Under the pieces are notes generated by a model. The model was not told the origin of the DNA and ran no database searches. It worked only from the letters and a program-made list of their open reading frames with translations. From NCBI RefSeq assembly GCF_900107545.1, contig NZ_FNQZ01000002.1, forward strand, positions 372,001 through 436,000: a stretch of DNA of 64,000 bases, given 5' to 3'. This DNA comes from Pseudobutyrivibrio sp. ACV-2 (GTDB taxonomy: Bacteria > Bacillota > Clostridia > Lachnospirales > Lachnospiraceae). Below are positions 25,492-33,301 of the stretch, piece after piece. A program made the position numbers and the translations under genes. How positions within the stretch are numbered: the stretch's first letter is position 1; the number at the start of each line of letters is the position of its first letter.

Positions 25492-26754
25492 CTATGACTC
25501 ATGCAGTCTCTCTATAATCCTATCAGCAATTTTATTGCTAGCCTTTCCATCAAACACTAATCCAATATCATTATGGAAAGACTCTAATCTTTTTTCATAG
25601 ACCGCACTATCAAACCCTAACACATTCTCTTCCAACTCATCATTATTGGTTGCAACCGGAAATGGGAATAGCCACTCCTCTCCAGTAAAAATATCCTGGT
25701 TACAACGAATATCGCTCTTATCTTCTGTTGCCATATTCCAATACAAGGCACCCCTGTCTTTCTCATACTGCTGAATGTCATCCGCATATATAAATACAGG
25801 CATCTTTGTAAAGCCTGCTTCAAAACAGGCGCTGGAATAATCTGTCATATAGGCAGCCATAGCAGCCATAATTTCATACATATCGTCTGCCTGTGATTCA
25901 TTCAAAACACGTCCCCTAATATCAGGATTATCATAATCATCAAATCCTGCTGCAAGCTGCGGATGAACTCTAAAACAGATATACCAGGTACCCCCGAATC
26001 GCTTCTCCAGATTATCAATTAAACGCTTAAAATCTATACTCCATAGCTCAGAATATACAAAGCGTTTTCCGTCCTTTGCTCCCTCTCTAAAAGTAGGTGC
26101 AAATAAGAGAATCTTTGCATCTTCTGGCAAGTTATTTCTTCTACGATATTCTCGTTTCTTTTCAGTTCTGTCTCCGTAAAGCACATCGCATCTGGGCGCG
26201 CCTGTCTTTAAGCAATGGCCATTGTAAACAAGCCCCTTGGGACTATTTAGCTCACAAAACTTTGAATCAATTATCAAATCATCAATCATATCTGAATCGT
26301 TCTTGCTAACCAGATATGCCATCTTTGAAAAACCTTTACCTCTCCATAAGCCAACTGTCTTTATCCCAAGGGTATAGTGATTCGTATTTACGTAGTACTG
26401 ATTTCTTCTTTTTACTGTACCAAATGGTTTTCTGTAGTTATCAATCCATACCTTTGATTTGCTCAACCAATAGGCTCTTGACCACAGAGTATTTGGCACC
26501 TTTTGTATATAGTCAGGGAACTCTTTCTCCCACACATTTTCATTTACAAACCAAACAAACTTAATGGATTCATCCATTTCATGCAGTTTCTCCACCACAT
26601 ACTTAGGATTACAACCAAATCCACCTTTACCCTCAAAAGTACAAACACTGACTAGCTTTTTGTCCACAGGAAAAACTCTACACAAATAAAAGCACATGCT
26701 ATTACACAGTGCCTTCATTCTTCGTTTTAAAATGTATAGTTCTTCTTTGTTCAT
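25492..26754 (-). CDS. CDP-glycerol glycerophosphotransferase-like protein (TagB/TagF family)
   Basis: A 420-residue protein whose whole length fits the CDP-glycerol glycerophosphotransferase family: VWIDNYRKPFGTVKRRNQYY, a TGAPRCDVLYG segment, ILLFAPTFREGAKDGKRF, CFRVHPQLAAGFDDY, and MTDYSSACFEAGFTKMPVFI. The two His-containing donor motifs are only partly visible (VNTNHYTLGIKTVG, RVHP). Known members polymerise or add glycerol phosphate to wall teichoic acid or capsule at the inner membrane face. It is upstream of the MNT-HEPN insertion and shares an upstream sequence motif with the radical SAM gene at 15.4 kb. It links the island to the cytidylyltransferase fusions. Confidence 0.9.
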   Translation of the reverse strand: MNKEELYILKRRMKALCNSMCFYLCRVFPVDKKLVSVCTFEGKGGFGCNPKYVVEKLHEMDESIKFVWFVNENVWEKEFPDYIQKVPNTLWSRAYWLSKSKVWIDNYRKPFGTVKRRNQYYVNTNHYTLGIKTVGLWRGKGFSKMAYLVSKNDSDMIDDLIIDSKFCELNSPKGLVYNGHCLKTGAPRCDVLYGDRTEKKREYRRRNNLPEDAKILLFAPTFREGAKDGKRFVYSELWSIDFKRLIDNLEKRFGGTWYICFRVHPQLAAGFDDYDNPDIRGRVLNESQADDMYEIMAAMAAYMTDYSSACFEAGFTKMPVFIYADDIQQYEKDRGALYWNMATEDKSDIRCNQDIFTGEEWLFPFPVATNNDELEENVLGFDSAVYEKRLESFHNDIGLVFDGKASNKIADRIIERLHES

Positions 26755-26918
26755 GGCTTGATATAACCCTTACATGCTAAAACCACATGAGGTCACTTCG
26801 TACCTTTACTTTTTTGCTATTATCTAAATGATACTCTATTTTACCGCATTTTGTCGCAAAATTCTCTATTGTTCACAAAATGTTGAAATATTTATAACTA
26901 TTCTATATGAACCGTAAT

Positions 26919-27007
26919 GTAACTTTTCCAACTATTTTTAAGGCAAAAATGTAACTTTTTCTGTAACTTTTCCAATGGTTTTTGGGGTGTTTTTGTAACT
27001 TTTCCAA
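26919..27007. repeat. Two tandem copies of a degenerate 44-bp unit
   Basis: GTAACTTTT(C/T)C starts at 26919, 26951, 26963 and 26995, with 32-12-32 spacing. This equals two 44-bp units, each holding the motif twice. It lies in the 309-bp gap (26755-27063) between the CDP-glycerol-type gene and the HipA-type gene, which otherwise holds a terminator and an upstream motif. Confidence 0.75.
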
Positions 27008-27031
27008 GTTTTTTGATTAAATCTGTGGTTT

Positions 27032-27059
27032 AAAAAAGCCACCAGCATCAGCTGGCGGC
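27032..27059 (-). terminator. Intrinsic terminator of the hipB-hipA-type operon
   Basis: GCCGCCAGC pairs with GCTGGTGGC around a TGAT loop, followed by six T residues on the minus strand, starting five bases after the stop codon. Confidence 0.9.
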
Positions 27060-27063
27060 CACG

Positions 27064-28311
27064 TTACTTTTTATTAAAAACTATGCTCATTCTTTCAATC
27101 TCTCCCCTGCTAATGCCATATTTTTTAGCAAGAGTTTCCCAATTATCAACTACTATTCTATTTATTTCCGCACAAATCTGATCTGCCGCGACTTTCTTAA
27201 TGCCATAATAAGGTGCAGCCTTTATTGCTAATTCAAAATCAATAAGCGAATCATCATTGTCCACGTTGAGTGACAGATACTCTCCATATATATCCGGATT
27301 TACATCATACATAGGTGATAAGCACCAACCATTTTTCTCCAAAATGAATCCATGATTTCTAAAGTGATCATCTGTATTAGACACGGCCATACTAAATACT
27401 ATGCGTTTCCATAGTTCCTCTATATCCGCTTTAGGGCTTGCTCCGTTTGCTTTTAAAAATGATACTATCTCTAGATAGCTACTTCCATCTGAAGCATTTG
27501 CCCCGTCTGTTTTTCCTAGCATTGTCATTGCCGATGAAAAATGAACCCTTTGGCTACCAATTCTATCAAATCTTTTTACCAAAAAAGTCGTTCCAAGTTT
27601 TGAAAATCTCTCTGCCTTAGCTTCAGGTACATTCAGTCCGCAGAGTTTTGCCAATTCATGAACAACCATCTCCCATGCCCCAGAATCAACATCATCATGT
27701 TTCGAAGGAAACTTCGCTATCCACAGACTCCCATCAGGAGCAAGAACAGATGCTTTTGGTCTGGCTCCACCTAAAGACGAACCGGGAGCCAATAATTGTC
27801 TCAGCCACTTTTCCTCTAGAGCATTATCCTCTTGTTCAAATGCAATAGATGCTTGCTCTAATTCTCGAAGTGAAGTCCACGGAGGAGTTGCATAATCTTT
27901 ATCATTGGAAAGGAATTCTCCATCTACTTCTGTTTTAAAACGTAATCCACCCATCCTAGATTCATCATATACGCCCAAAAGATAGTCACTTTCCAATAGT
28001 TTCTTAGGACGCTCTTTAACAGCCTTAGCACGCATTTCCTCACGTCTGTTCATTAGTTTTCGTCCCCATCTATCTGGACAGGAATCTGCGAATACGCCAA
28101 ATATTGATTTTTCATCATTTATGTAATGCCGACCTTTAAATAACTGTAAGTCTGGATCTAACACCATTTGCTGATTTTTTAACCAACTATCTGCGTATTC
28201 AAAACCATAAAACTCTTTTCCTCTTAATTGAGATACAAAAATGGTTCCTACTAACTCTTCTTTATAAGGTTCAAAATCCGCATATACATATATTCGTTTC
28301 TCTTCCGACAT
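27064..28311 (-). CDS. HipA-type serine/threonine kinase toxin-like protein
   Basis: A 415-residue protein with the HipA plan. Residues 1-105 are the HipA N-terminal subdomain (LVGTIFVSQLRGKEFYGFEY, SIFGVFADSCPDRWGRKLM). The glycine-rich loop is PGSSLGGARPKASV at about residue 176. The catalytic part has NTDDHFRNHGFIL and the metal-binding SPMYDVNPD. Known HipA kinases phosphorylate tRNA synthetases and are silenced by HipB. The gene follows the HTH gene after 12 bases. All kinase motifs look intact, so activity is likely; the target is unknown. Confidence 0.9.
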   Translation of the reverse strand: MSEEKRIYVYADFEPYKEELVGTIFVSQLRGKEFYGFEYADSWLKNQQMVLDPDLQLFKGRHYINDEKSIFGVFADSCPDRWGRKLMNRREEMRAKAVKERPKKLLESDYLLGVYDESRMGGLRFKTEVDGEFLSNDKDYATPPWTSLRELEQASIAFEQEDNALEEKWLRQLLAPGSSLGGARPKASVLAPDGSLWIAKFPSKHDDVDSGAWEMVVHELAKLCGLNVPEAKAERFSKLGTTFLVKRFDRIGSQRVHFSSAMTMLGKTDGANASDGSSYLEIVSFLKANGASPKADIEELWKRIVFSMAVSNTDDHFRNHGFILEKNGWCLSPMYDVNPDIYGEYLSLNVDNDDSLIDFELAIKAAPYYGIKKVAADQICAEINRIVVDNWETLAKKYGISRGEIERMSIVFNKK

Positions 28312-28323
28312 CTAGACCTCTCC

Positions 28324-28635
28324 TTACTTCGAAATACGCTTTCTTACAGGTAAATCTAAATCTTGAAGTTTTCTTCCTAATTCATCGTCCCTGGCTATTA
28401 AAAGTAAGTCTTTATCCATGTAATTTAGAGCATGCAGTACAGCGGCATAACACCCCATAGCAACAGATGGAGCTCCTTTTTCTATAGCTACTAATGTTGC
28501 TCTGCTTATACCTGCCCTTTCAGCAACCAGCTCCGCTGTGAGTTTTCTTCGTAATCTAGCATATTTTATCTGCATCCCCATTTGCGAAAGAATATCTTCA
28601 GTTTCCGGTAATAATACAATTGACTTTTTAGGCAT
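28324..28635 (-). CDS. HipB-type XRE-family antitoxin-like regulator
   Basis: A 103-residue XRE HTH protein; the core is LTAELVAERAGISRATLVAI, followed by GAPSVAMGCYAAVLHALN, which is typical of HipB. AAGGAGGGCG precedes the ATG, and a sigma-A-like promoter lies at 28659-28688. It is the first gene of a two-gene operon with the HipA-type kinase. Known HipB proteins bind HipA and repress their own promoter. Confidence 0.9.
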   Translation of the reverse strand: MPKKSIVLLPETEDILSQMGMQIKYARLRRKLTAELVAERAGISRATLVAIEKGAPSVAMGCYAAVLHALNYMDKDLLLIARDDELGRKLQDLDLPVRKRISK

Positions 28636-28658
28636 ATTTCGCCCTCCTTATGTCTATA

Positions 28659-28688
28659 ATATTAAACATAACTATTGGTATTTGTCAA
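28659..28688 (-). promoter_or_regulatory. Sigma-A-like promoter of the hipB-hipA-type operon
   Basis: TTGACA at 28683-28688 and TAATAT at 28659-28664, spacer 18, about 25 bases before the start codon and upstream of AAGGAGGG. Confidence 0.65.
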
Positions 28689-28699
28689 TTTATATCTAC

Positions 28700-28803
28700 T
28701 TAATCGTCTGACTTGACATCTTTTCTTGCCACCTCAAGTCTATATTTGCATAAATCACTACTAGTACCTACATCTTCACTATGCTGCATACAATACTTCT
28801 CCC
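28700..28803 (-). pseudogene. Truncated copy of the MNT-HEPN junction
   Basis: The last six or so codons of an MNT gene (GEVLYAA then stop) overlap the ATG (28789) of a HEPN start: QHSEDVGTSSDLCKYRLEV, then VARKDVKSDD and a stop. About 85 bases match the intact HEPN gene at 24.83-24.91 kb with only about five differences. The rest of both genes is gone, and the HipB promoter begins directly after. Confidence 0.85.
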
Positions 28804-28805
28804 GC

Positions 28806-28839
28806 AAAAATTGCCCCCAGGCTGAGAGTTCCTGGGGGC
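28806..28839 (-). terminator. Intrinsic terminator after the ABC permease gene
   Basis: GCCCCCAGG pairs with CCTGGGGGC around a 9-base loop, then AATTTTT on the minus strand. It ends the GntR-ABC operon. Confidence 0.9.
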
Positions 28840-28882
28840 GGTTTGAGAATTGTATCGGATAGAGAATTAAGAAATAAGCAAT

Positions 28883-30889
28883 TTAATCATTGTAGAGATG
28901 GATAGGCTCACCGCCGTCTCCTCCCGTTTGGCTGTCGTACTCTTCGTAAGTCAGGATATCGTCGTCGCTTTCGTAGAAGCCTTCGTCCTTGAGAGCTTTC
29001 AGCGTGTTATCACAGTTTTTGTTGAGTGAGACAGTTATGTTTTGTTCATATCTTGGATATGAATTGAAATAATCATCAGCGTAATCCCAGAAATGTTCAG
29101 TGTCTGAGAAATATGGATGTTCTTTGTCTGTTATAGTAAAGTCAAAGTCGTTATACAAGGCTTCTTCATCATATTCATAGCCATCATGACCATTGAATTT
29201 CTGTACAAATACTTTACCTTCGTCTACATCCTTAAGCAAAGCCTTGTAAACTCTGCCATACTTTTCTTTTTTCTCATTGGTGCTAAGCTCATCAAAGCTG
29301 TTAGCCTGATACTCGTAGTCTAGGATGTTATCGTTGTATTTGTATACTGAAAATGTCATCTGTGTAATCTCGCCTGTGTTCCAGGTGTTGCCTATGACAT
29401 GTTCTTTTATTCGTGATGGCTCATTTATGAAGTCCAGTATTGGCTGTGTAGCTGCCACATATTCAGGACTCACCTCTGGCGCTTCAGTGTCTACAACAGT
29501 GTAATCTCTGATAATGATGTCACCATTTTTCAGCTTGTATCTTATGCTATATCTTGTACTATCAGTATCAGGATAAATCACACTTACATCTCTAAGTTCC
29601 TTTTTATCCTCAAGGAAATTCTGGTGAAGCTTTCTCACCTGTTCAATCTCATCAGGATTTGTAAATACCATCTCATAGTGGTCTGAAATGCCGGCCCACG
29701 CAATATCCTTTGCATTTGGAATCTTGTTTTCTATTTTGACAACATCAAAACGCATTCCAAGCAACACTACTAAAGCTGCCAGGCTATATATGCAGGCATG
29801 GACTAGATTCTTCAATCTGAAGACTCTTAAGGTCTTTTCGATAAGCATCTGTGTGGCATAATAAATGATGATGCCAATGATAATAGCAGAAACTATCGCT
29901 ATAGCGTACCTTGCATTGTATCTCAGAGGCTTTACTGCCTCAATCATTCCTGCCACGTATGCACCTGCCACCATGGAAATGAAAAATGACATTCCCACTG
30001 AAAAGATTGGCTTCATAAATGGAACAGCGATAAAATCAAGGACTGTTTCAAGCTTCTTGCGGCTGTACATCAAATAGCTGACAAGGAAAATAACCACTGC
30101 TGCAACTGCATAAATTGCAAGATATTTACCACCTATAAATTCGTGGGTAAAGCCGATAACGCGGTTTCCCATTTCGTCTGTCTGGACATTTGAAATAACT
30201 TTGATTTTGTTGCCGATAAAAAATATCGGAGTCCATATTTTGTAATTGATGCCATTCAATGCTGCGCTCATGCCAAACATCAGCAGGCTTGCAGTGATTC
30301 TGAAGGCAATTTCCATCAATATGTATAAAAAATTAAATATAAAATAAAATATTATGGCTGTCACAATCTGACCTGTGGTCATCAGCGAAAACATGGCCAC
30401 CGACATGAAGAGACATGTGGATACTATCACTATAAGTGCCCAATACCATATGCATCCCAGGCCTGAGGCGCCTGAAATAGCTGCTGCAATAGTCAAAAAA
30501 ATTGATACTAAAAGCACTGGCACAATGGCAACAACAAAGCTGGATAGCAATCCTGTAAAATAAAGGCTTTTTCTGCCAACTGGAAATGCGTGCATCATGT
30601 AATTGTCACGCCTATTAAACAGATACCAGAAGGTGACTCCTGTTACAACTATGGCAACAACTATGGCAATGCTGGCTGTTGGCTGATATGCCATGTGCTC
30701 GTACAGGCGCATTTCCATGGTGTAGCCCATTTCTGCCATCCAATCATCCTCACTGTGAGCAGTGTTTATGATAAATGAAACAGGCAACATCAACATTAGA
30801 AGGATGAAATACAGCAAGCCAGCAATCCAGGTACGGCTTATGTTCTTTTTAAACAAAGCCATATTAAAAAATGATGTCTTTGACTGCAT
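28883..30889 (-). CDS. ABC-2-type transporter permease with large C-terminal soluble domain
   Basis: The ATG at 30889 follows TAGGAGGTG, overlapping the ATPase gene by 26 bases. Residues 15-395 contain about ten hydrophobic helices (for example IAGLLYFILLMLMLPVSFII and SIAIVVAIVVTGVTFWYLF). Residues 400-668 are soluble and acidic (SDHYEMVFTNPDEIEQVRKL...), probably extracytoplasmic. The gene order GntR-ATPase-permease resembles the YtrABC type known from Firmicutes, where such exporters respond to cell-wall stress or peptides. Substrate unknown. A terminator follows. Confidence 0.85.
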   Translation of the reverse strand: MQSKTSFFNMALFKKNISRTWIAGLLYFILLMLMLPVSFIINTAHSEDDWMAEMGYTMEMRLYEHMAYQPTASIAIVVAIVVTGVTFWYLFNRRDNYMMHAFPVGRKSLYFTGLLSSFVVAIVPVLLVSIFLTIAAAISGASGLGCIWYWALIVIVSTCLFMSVAMFSLMTTGQIVTAIIFYFIFNFLYILMEIAFRITASLLMFGMSAALNGINYKIWTPIFFIGNKIKVISNVQTDEMGNRVIGFTHEFIGGKYLAIYAVAAVVIFLVSYLMYSRKKLETVLDFIAVPFMKPIFSVGMSFFISMVAGAYVAGMIEAVKPLRYNARYAIAIVSAIIIGIIIYYATQMLIEKTLRVFRLKNLVHACIYSLAALVVLLGMRFDVVKIENKIPNAKDIAWAGISDHYEMVFTNPDEIEQVRKLHQNFLEDKKELRDVSVIYPDTDSTRYSIRYKLKNGDIIIRDYTVVDTEAPEVSPEYVAATQPILDFINEPSRIKEHVIGNTWNTGEITQMTFSVYKYNDNILDYEYQANSFDELSTNEKKEKYGRVYKALLKDVDEGKVFVQKFNGHDGYEYDEEALYNDFDFTITDKEHPYFSDTEHFWDYADDYFNSYPRYEQNITVSLNKNCDNTLKALKDEGFYESDDDILTYEEYDSQTGGDGGEPIHLYND

Positions 30890-31763
30890 AGTTCTCACCT
30901 CCTAATTCGTAAATAAATATTTCTTCAAGGGTGAGTGGCAGGATGTCCATCAAAAGCGGATTCATCTGACCGATAGCATGTTCAGCAGCTCGTGGCTCTC
31001 CCTTTACAATAAGCGTATGAACGCGACCGTTTGTGATTTTCTTTAATACCTTTATCTCAGGTGGAAGTGCAGGCATTTCTCCCTCAAAGGCTATCTGTAC
31101 CTTTGTGATGGATGTCTGCAGTTCATCCAATGAACGCTCGATTAAAATCTTGCCATTGTTCATGATGCCCACGTGGTCGCACACATCCTCAAGCTCTCTA
31201 AGGTTGTGAGAGCTGACAAGAACTGTCAGGCCATTTTCTGCCACATCTGACATAATAAGGCTCCAAATCTGACGGCGCATAACAGGATCAAGACCGTCCA
31301 CCGGCTCATCCAAAATCATAAGCTCCGGTCTGGCAGCGATGGAAAGCATAAATGCCACCTGCTTTTGCATACCCTTTGAAAGAGTTCTAACCATCTTTTT
31401 AGGGTTGATGGCAGGAAAGCAATCCATGATTTTTTTGAACAATGTCTCGTCAAACCTTGGATACATGTTTTTGTAGAATTTCATCATATCCAGTGTATTT
31501 GCCTGAGTGAAATAGAAAATGTCGTCTGGAATGATGGTATATCTCTGTTTGAGAGCTTCATTTTCATATACTGACTGACCATCTATAAGCACCTGGCCTG
31601 CATCCTGCTTGTAAACACCACAGAGATGGCGGATGATAGTGGATTTGCCAGCACCGTTTGGACCAACAAGACCATAAATTGCGCCCTTGGGCACATTCAT
31701 ATTTAAATCGTCGAGGGCCACAAAATCACCGAATTTTTTCGTAACATTATTTACTTCTATCAC
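30864..31763 (-). CDS. ABC transporter ATP-binding protein
   Basis: A 299-residue ATPase: Walker A GPNGAGKST, Q-loop near TIIPDDIFYFTQ, signature LSKGMQKQVAF, Walker B LMILDEPVDGLD and switch His in VLVSSHN. The C-terminal 80 residues are a small regulatory domain, as in ABC-2 drug or peptide exporters. It starts four bases inside the end of the GntR gene and its 3' end overlaps the permease gene, so one operon is clear. It energises the permease at the cytosolic face. Confidence 0.93.
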   Translation of the reverse strand: MIEVNNVTKKFGDFVALDDLNMNVPKGAIYGLVGPNGAGKSTIIRHLCGVYKQDAGQVLIDGQSVYENEALKQRYTIIPDDIFYFTQANTLDMMKFYKNMYPRFDETLFKKIMDCFPAINPKKMVRTLSKGMQKQVAFMLSIAARPELMILDEPVDGLDPVMRRQIWSLIMSDVAENGLTVLVSSHNLRELEDVCDHVGIMNNGKILIERSLDELQTSITKVQIAFEGEMPALPPEIKVLKKITNGRVHTLIVKGEPRAAEHAIGQMNPLLMDILPLTLEEIFIYELGGENYAVKDIIF

Positions 31764-32134
31764 TTCTGCGCCCCTCCCTTCGCTAATTCTTCGATTCGTT
31801 TGATAAGGATATCCTTATCCTGACAAAGGTATAGAAGTTCTTTGACAATTTCATCAAATTCTTTCATAAGTTCTTCATTCCTCCCTGATGCAACATCTGC
31901 ACGCTCGGCAGCATAACTGCCCTTTCCCGCAATGGTGTAAATGTAGCCTTCCTGCTCTAGCTCCCTATAAGCCTTTTGGATGGTGTTTGGGTTGATGGAC
32001 AGGCTGGTGGCAAGTTCTCTAACGCTTGGCAGCTTCTCGTCCTTTTTTACAGCGCCGGATACAACCAGCTTGCGTAGACCGTCTTTGATTTGCTCATAGA
32101 TTGGCTTAGAGTCCCTGTAGTTCAGTTGGATCAT
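31760..32134 (-). CDS. GntR-family repressor, YtrA type
   Basis: A 124-residue protein with a winged helix only and a short tail, as in the YtrA subfamily: YRDSKPIYEQIKDGLRKLV, LPSVRELATSLSINPNTIQK and AYRELEQEGYIYTIAGKGSY. AGAGGAGGG precedes the ATG. Known YtrA members repress their own ABC operon and are released by cell-wall-active compounds. The gene overlaps the ATPase gene by four bases. The operator is not identified. Confidence 0.92.
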   Translation of the reverse strand: MIQLNYRDSKPIYEQIKDGLRKLVVSGAVKKDEKLPSVRELATSLSINPNTIQKAYRELEQEGYIYTIAGKGSYAAERADVASGRNEELMKEFDEIVKELLYLCQDKDILIKRIEELAKGGAQK

Positions 32135-32220
32135 CTAATACCCTCCTCTTGAAAGATGTACAGAAGTGCGCCAGACTAAAAGCTGTATTGGGATGTGTGT
32201 TTTGATTATTGTAAAATGTA

Positions 32221-32277
32221 AAAAACCTAGCGCACTAAACTGTATTATCTGTTCTAATACACTTATAGCACGCTAGG
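32221..32277 (-). terminator. Long-stem intrinsic terminator after the Gfo/Idh gene
   Basis: CTAGCGTGCTATAAGTGTAT and its near-complement form a stem of about 21 bp around a short loop, followed by GG and six T on the minus strand. A-rich sequence on the other side could allow function in both directions. It separates the polymer block from the GntR-ABC operon. Confidence 0.85.
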
Positions 32278-32309
32278 ATTTTCTTGTCAACGATTTTTAT
32301 TTAGTTTGA

Positions 32310-33296
32310 TTAGGATTTTTTGAATTTTGCCATTGTAGCTGCCATGGCAATGCTTAATGGTTCATTGTCTATTTCCGGGGCAACCTTATTCTGAACACGT
32401 TCCACAAATTCGCGAATTTCATATCGCAAACCGTCACCTTTTAGCTCATCGTCATATGAGATTACTTTATTTGCATCCTCAAAATGAACTTCAAAGTGCT
32501 TGGTATACCACCAAGGCGCCGGCACTGTGATGTAGCCCTTTGTTCCTGCAACAACCAGGTTTCCCTCGGATTTAACTCCAAGTCCTGCTGTAGCTGTGGC
32601 AAAAGCGTTGCCATAGTCAAAATGAGCCACCGTATATAAATCCACGCCCTTTTTATTTTTCATACTGTCAAAATGAACAGCTTTATAGTTTGTGCCAAGC
32701 AGGCTAAATGTCGCCAGCATTCCATAGGTGCCAAGTTCAATAAAGCTTCCAGCCTCTTTGCCGTTCAACTCCCTGCTGTCCTCTGGCACAAGCTTTGTAA
32801 AAGTAGAATTTACCTGAACTATATCACCAATAACTCCACTTTTTGCCACCTGAAGCATCTGCCTGAAGCCCGGCATATAGGCGGTTTTCAGACCTTCCAT
32901 TACAATCAGCCCTTTTTTCTCGGCAAGCTTGAATGCCTTTTTTGCATCAGCTTCATTTAACGCAAATGGCTTTTCGCAAAGTACATGTTTGTCCTTCTCC
33001 AATGCCTCTATCGTATATGCGATATGAGTCTCATGTGGTGATGCAATGTACACAGCATCAACCATATCCCAGAATTCACTTATATCAGCACAGGCCTGCG
33101 GCAATTGTGTCAGAGAAAGCCCTCTAACTGCATTTTTCATGGTCTCAACTACAGAGTCCTGCAGCTTTCCTACAAATCTTGTAGCACTGCCCTCGTGTGG
33201 ATTATAAACCGCGGATACTGTGGCACCTTCCACATATTCTAACTCTGTTAAAAATTTTCCAGCAATTCTTCCAGTTCCAATGATTCCAATTCGCAT
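32310..33296 (-). CDS. Gfo/Idh/MocA-family oxidoreductase
   Basis: A 328-residue NAD(P)-dependent dehydrogenase: Rossmann start RIGIIGTGRIAGKFLTEL, then DAVYIASPHETHIAYTIEAL and the family signature KHVLCEKPFALNEADA. The C-terminal domain holds the GSFIELGTYGMLATF segment with the expected catalytic region. Known members oxidise or reduce sugars and cyclitols. The neighbouring fusion protein carries a paralogous domain with nearly the same architecture (AGLGVKSEGNLVVAGTKGYI versus AGAGVKSEGALIIAGTQGYI). Five bases separate the genes. Confidence 0.92.
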   Translation of the reverse strand: MRIGIIGTGRIAGKFLTELEYVEGATVSAVYNPHEGSATRFVGKLQDSVVETMKNAVRGLSLTQLPQACADISEFWDMVDAVYIASPHETHIAYTIEALEKDKHVLCEKPFALNEADAKKAFKLAEKKGLIVMEGLKTAYMPGFRQMLQVAKSGVIGDIVQVNSTFTKLVPEDSRELNGKEAGSFIELGTYGMLATFSLLGTNYKAVHFDSMKNKKGVDLYTVAHFDYGNAFATATAGLGVKSEGNLVVAGTKGYITVPAPWWYTKHFEVHFEDANKVISYDDELKGDGLRYEIREFVERVQNKVAPEIDNEPLSIAMAATMAKFKKS

Positions 33297-33301
33297 ATAC
33301 G

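Noticed and set aside
32221-32277. Long palindrome as GntR operator
   Set aside because: It sits beyond the end of the Gfo/Idh gene, has a T-run in the right place and lies well upstream of the GntR start, so a terminator explains it better. A dual role cannot be excluded.
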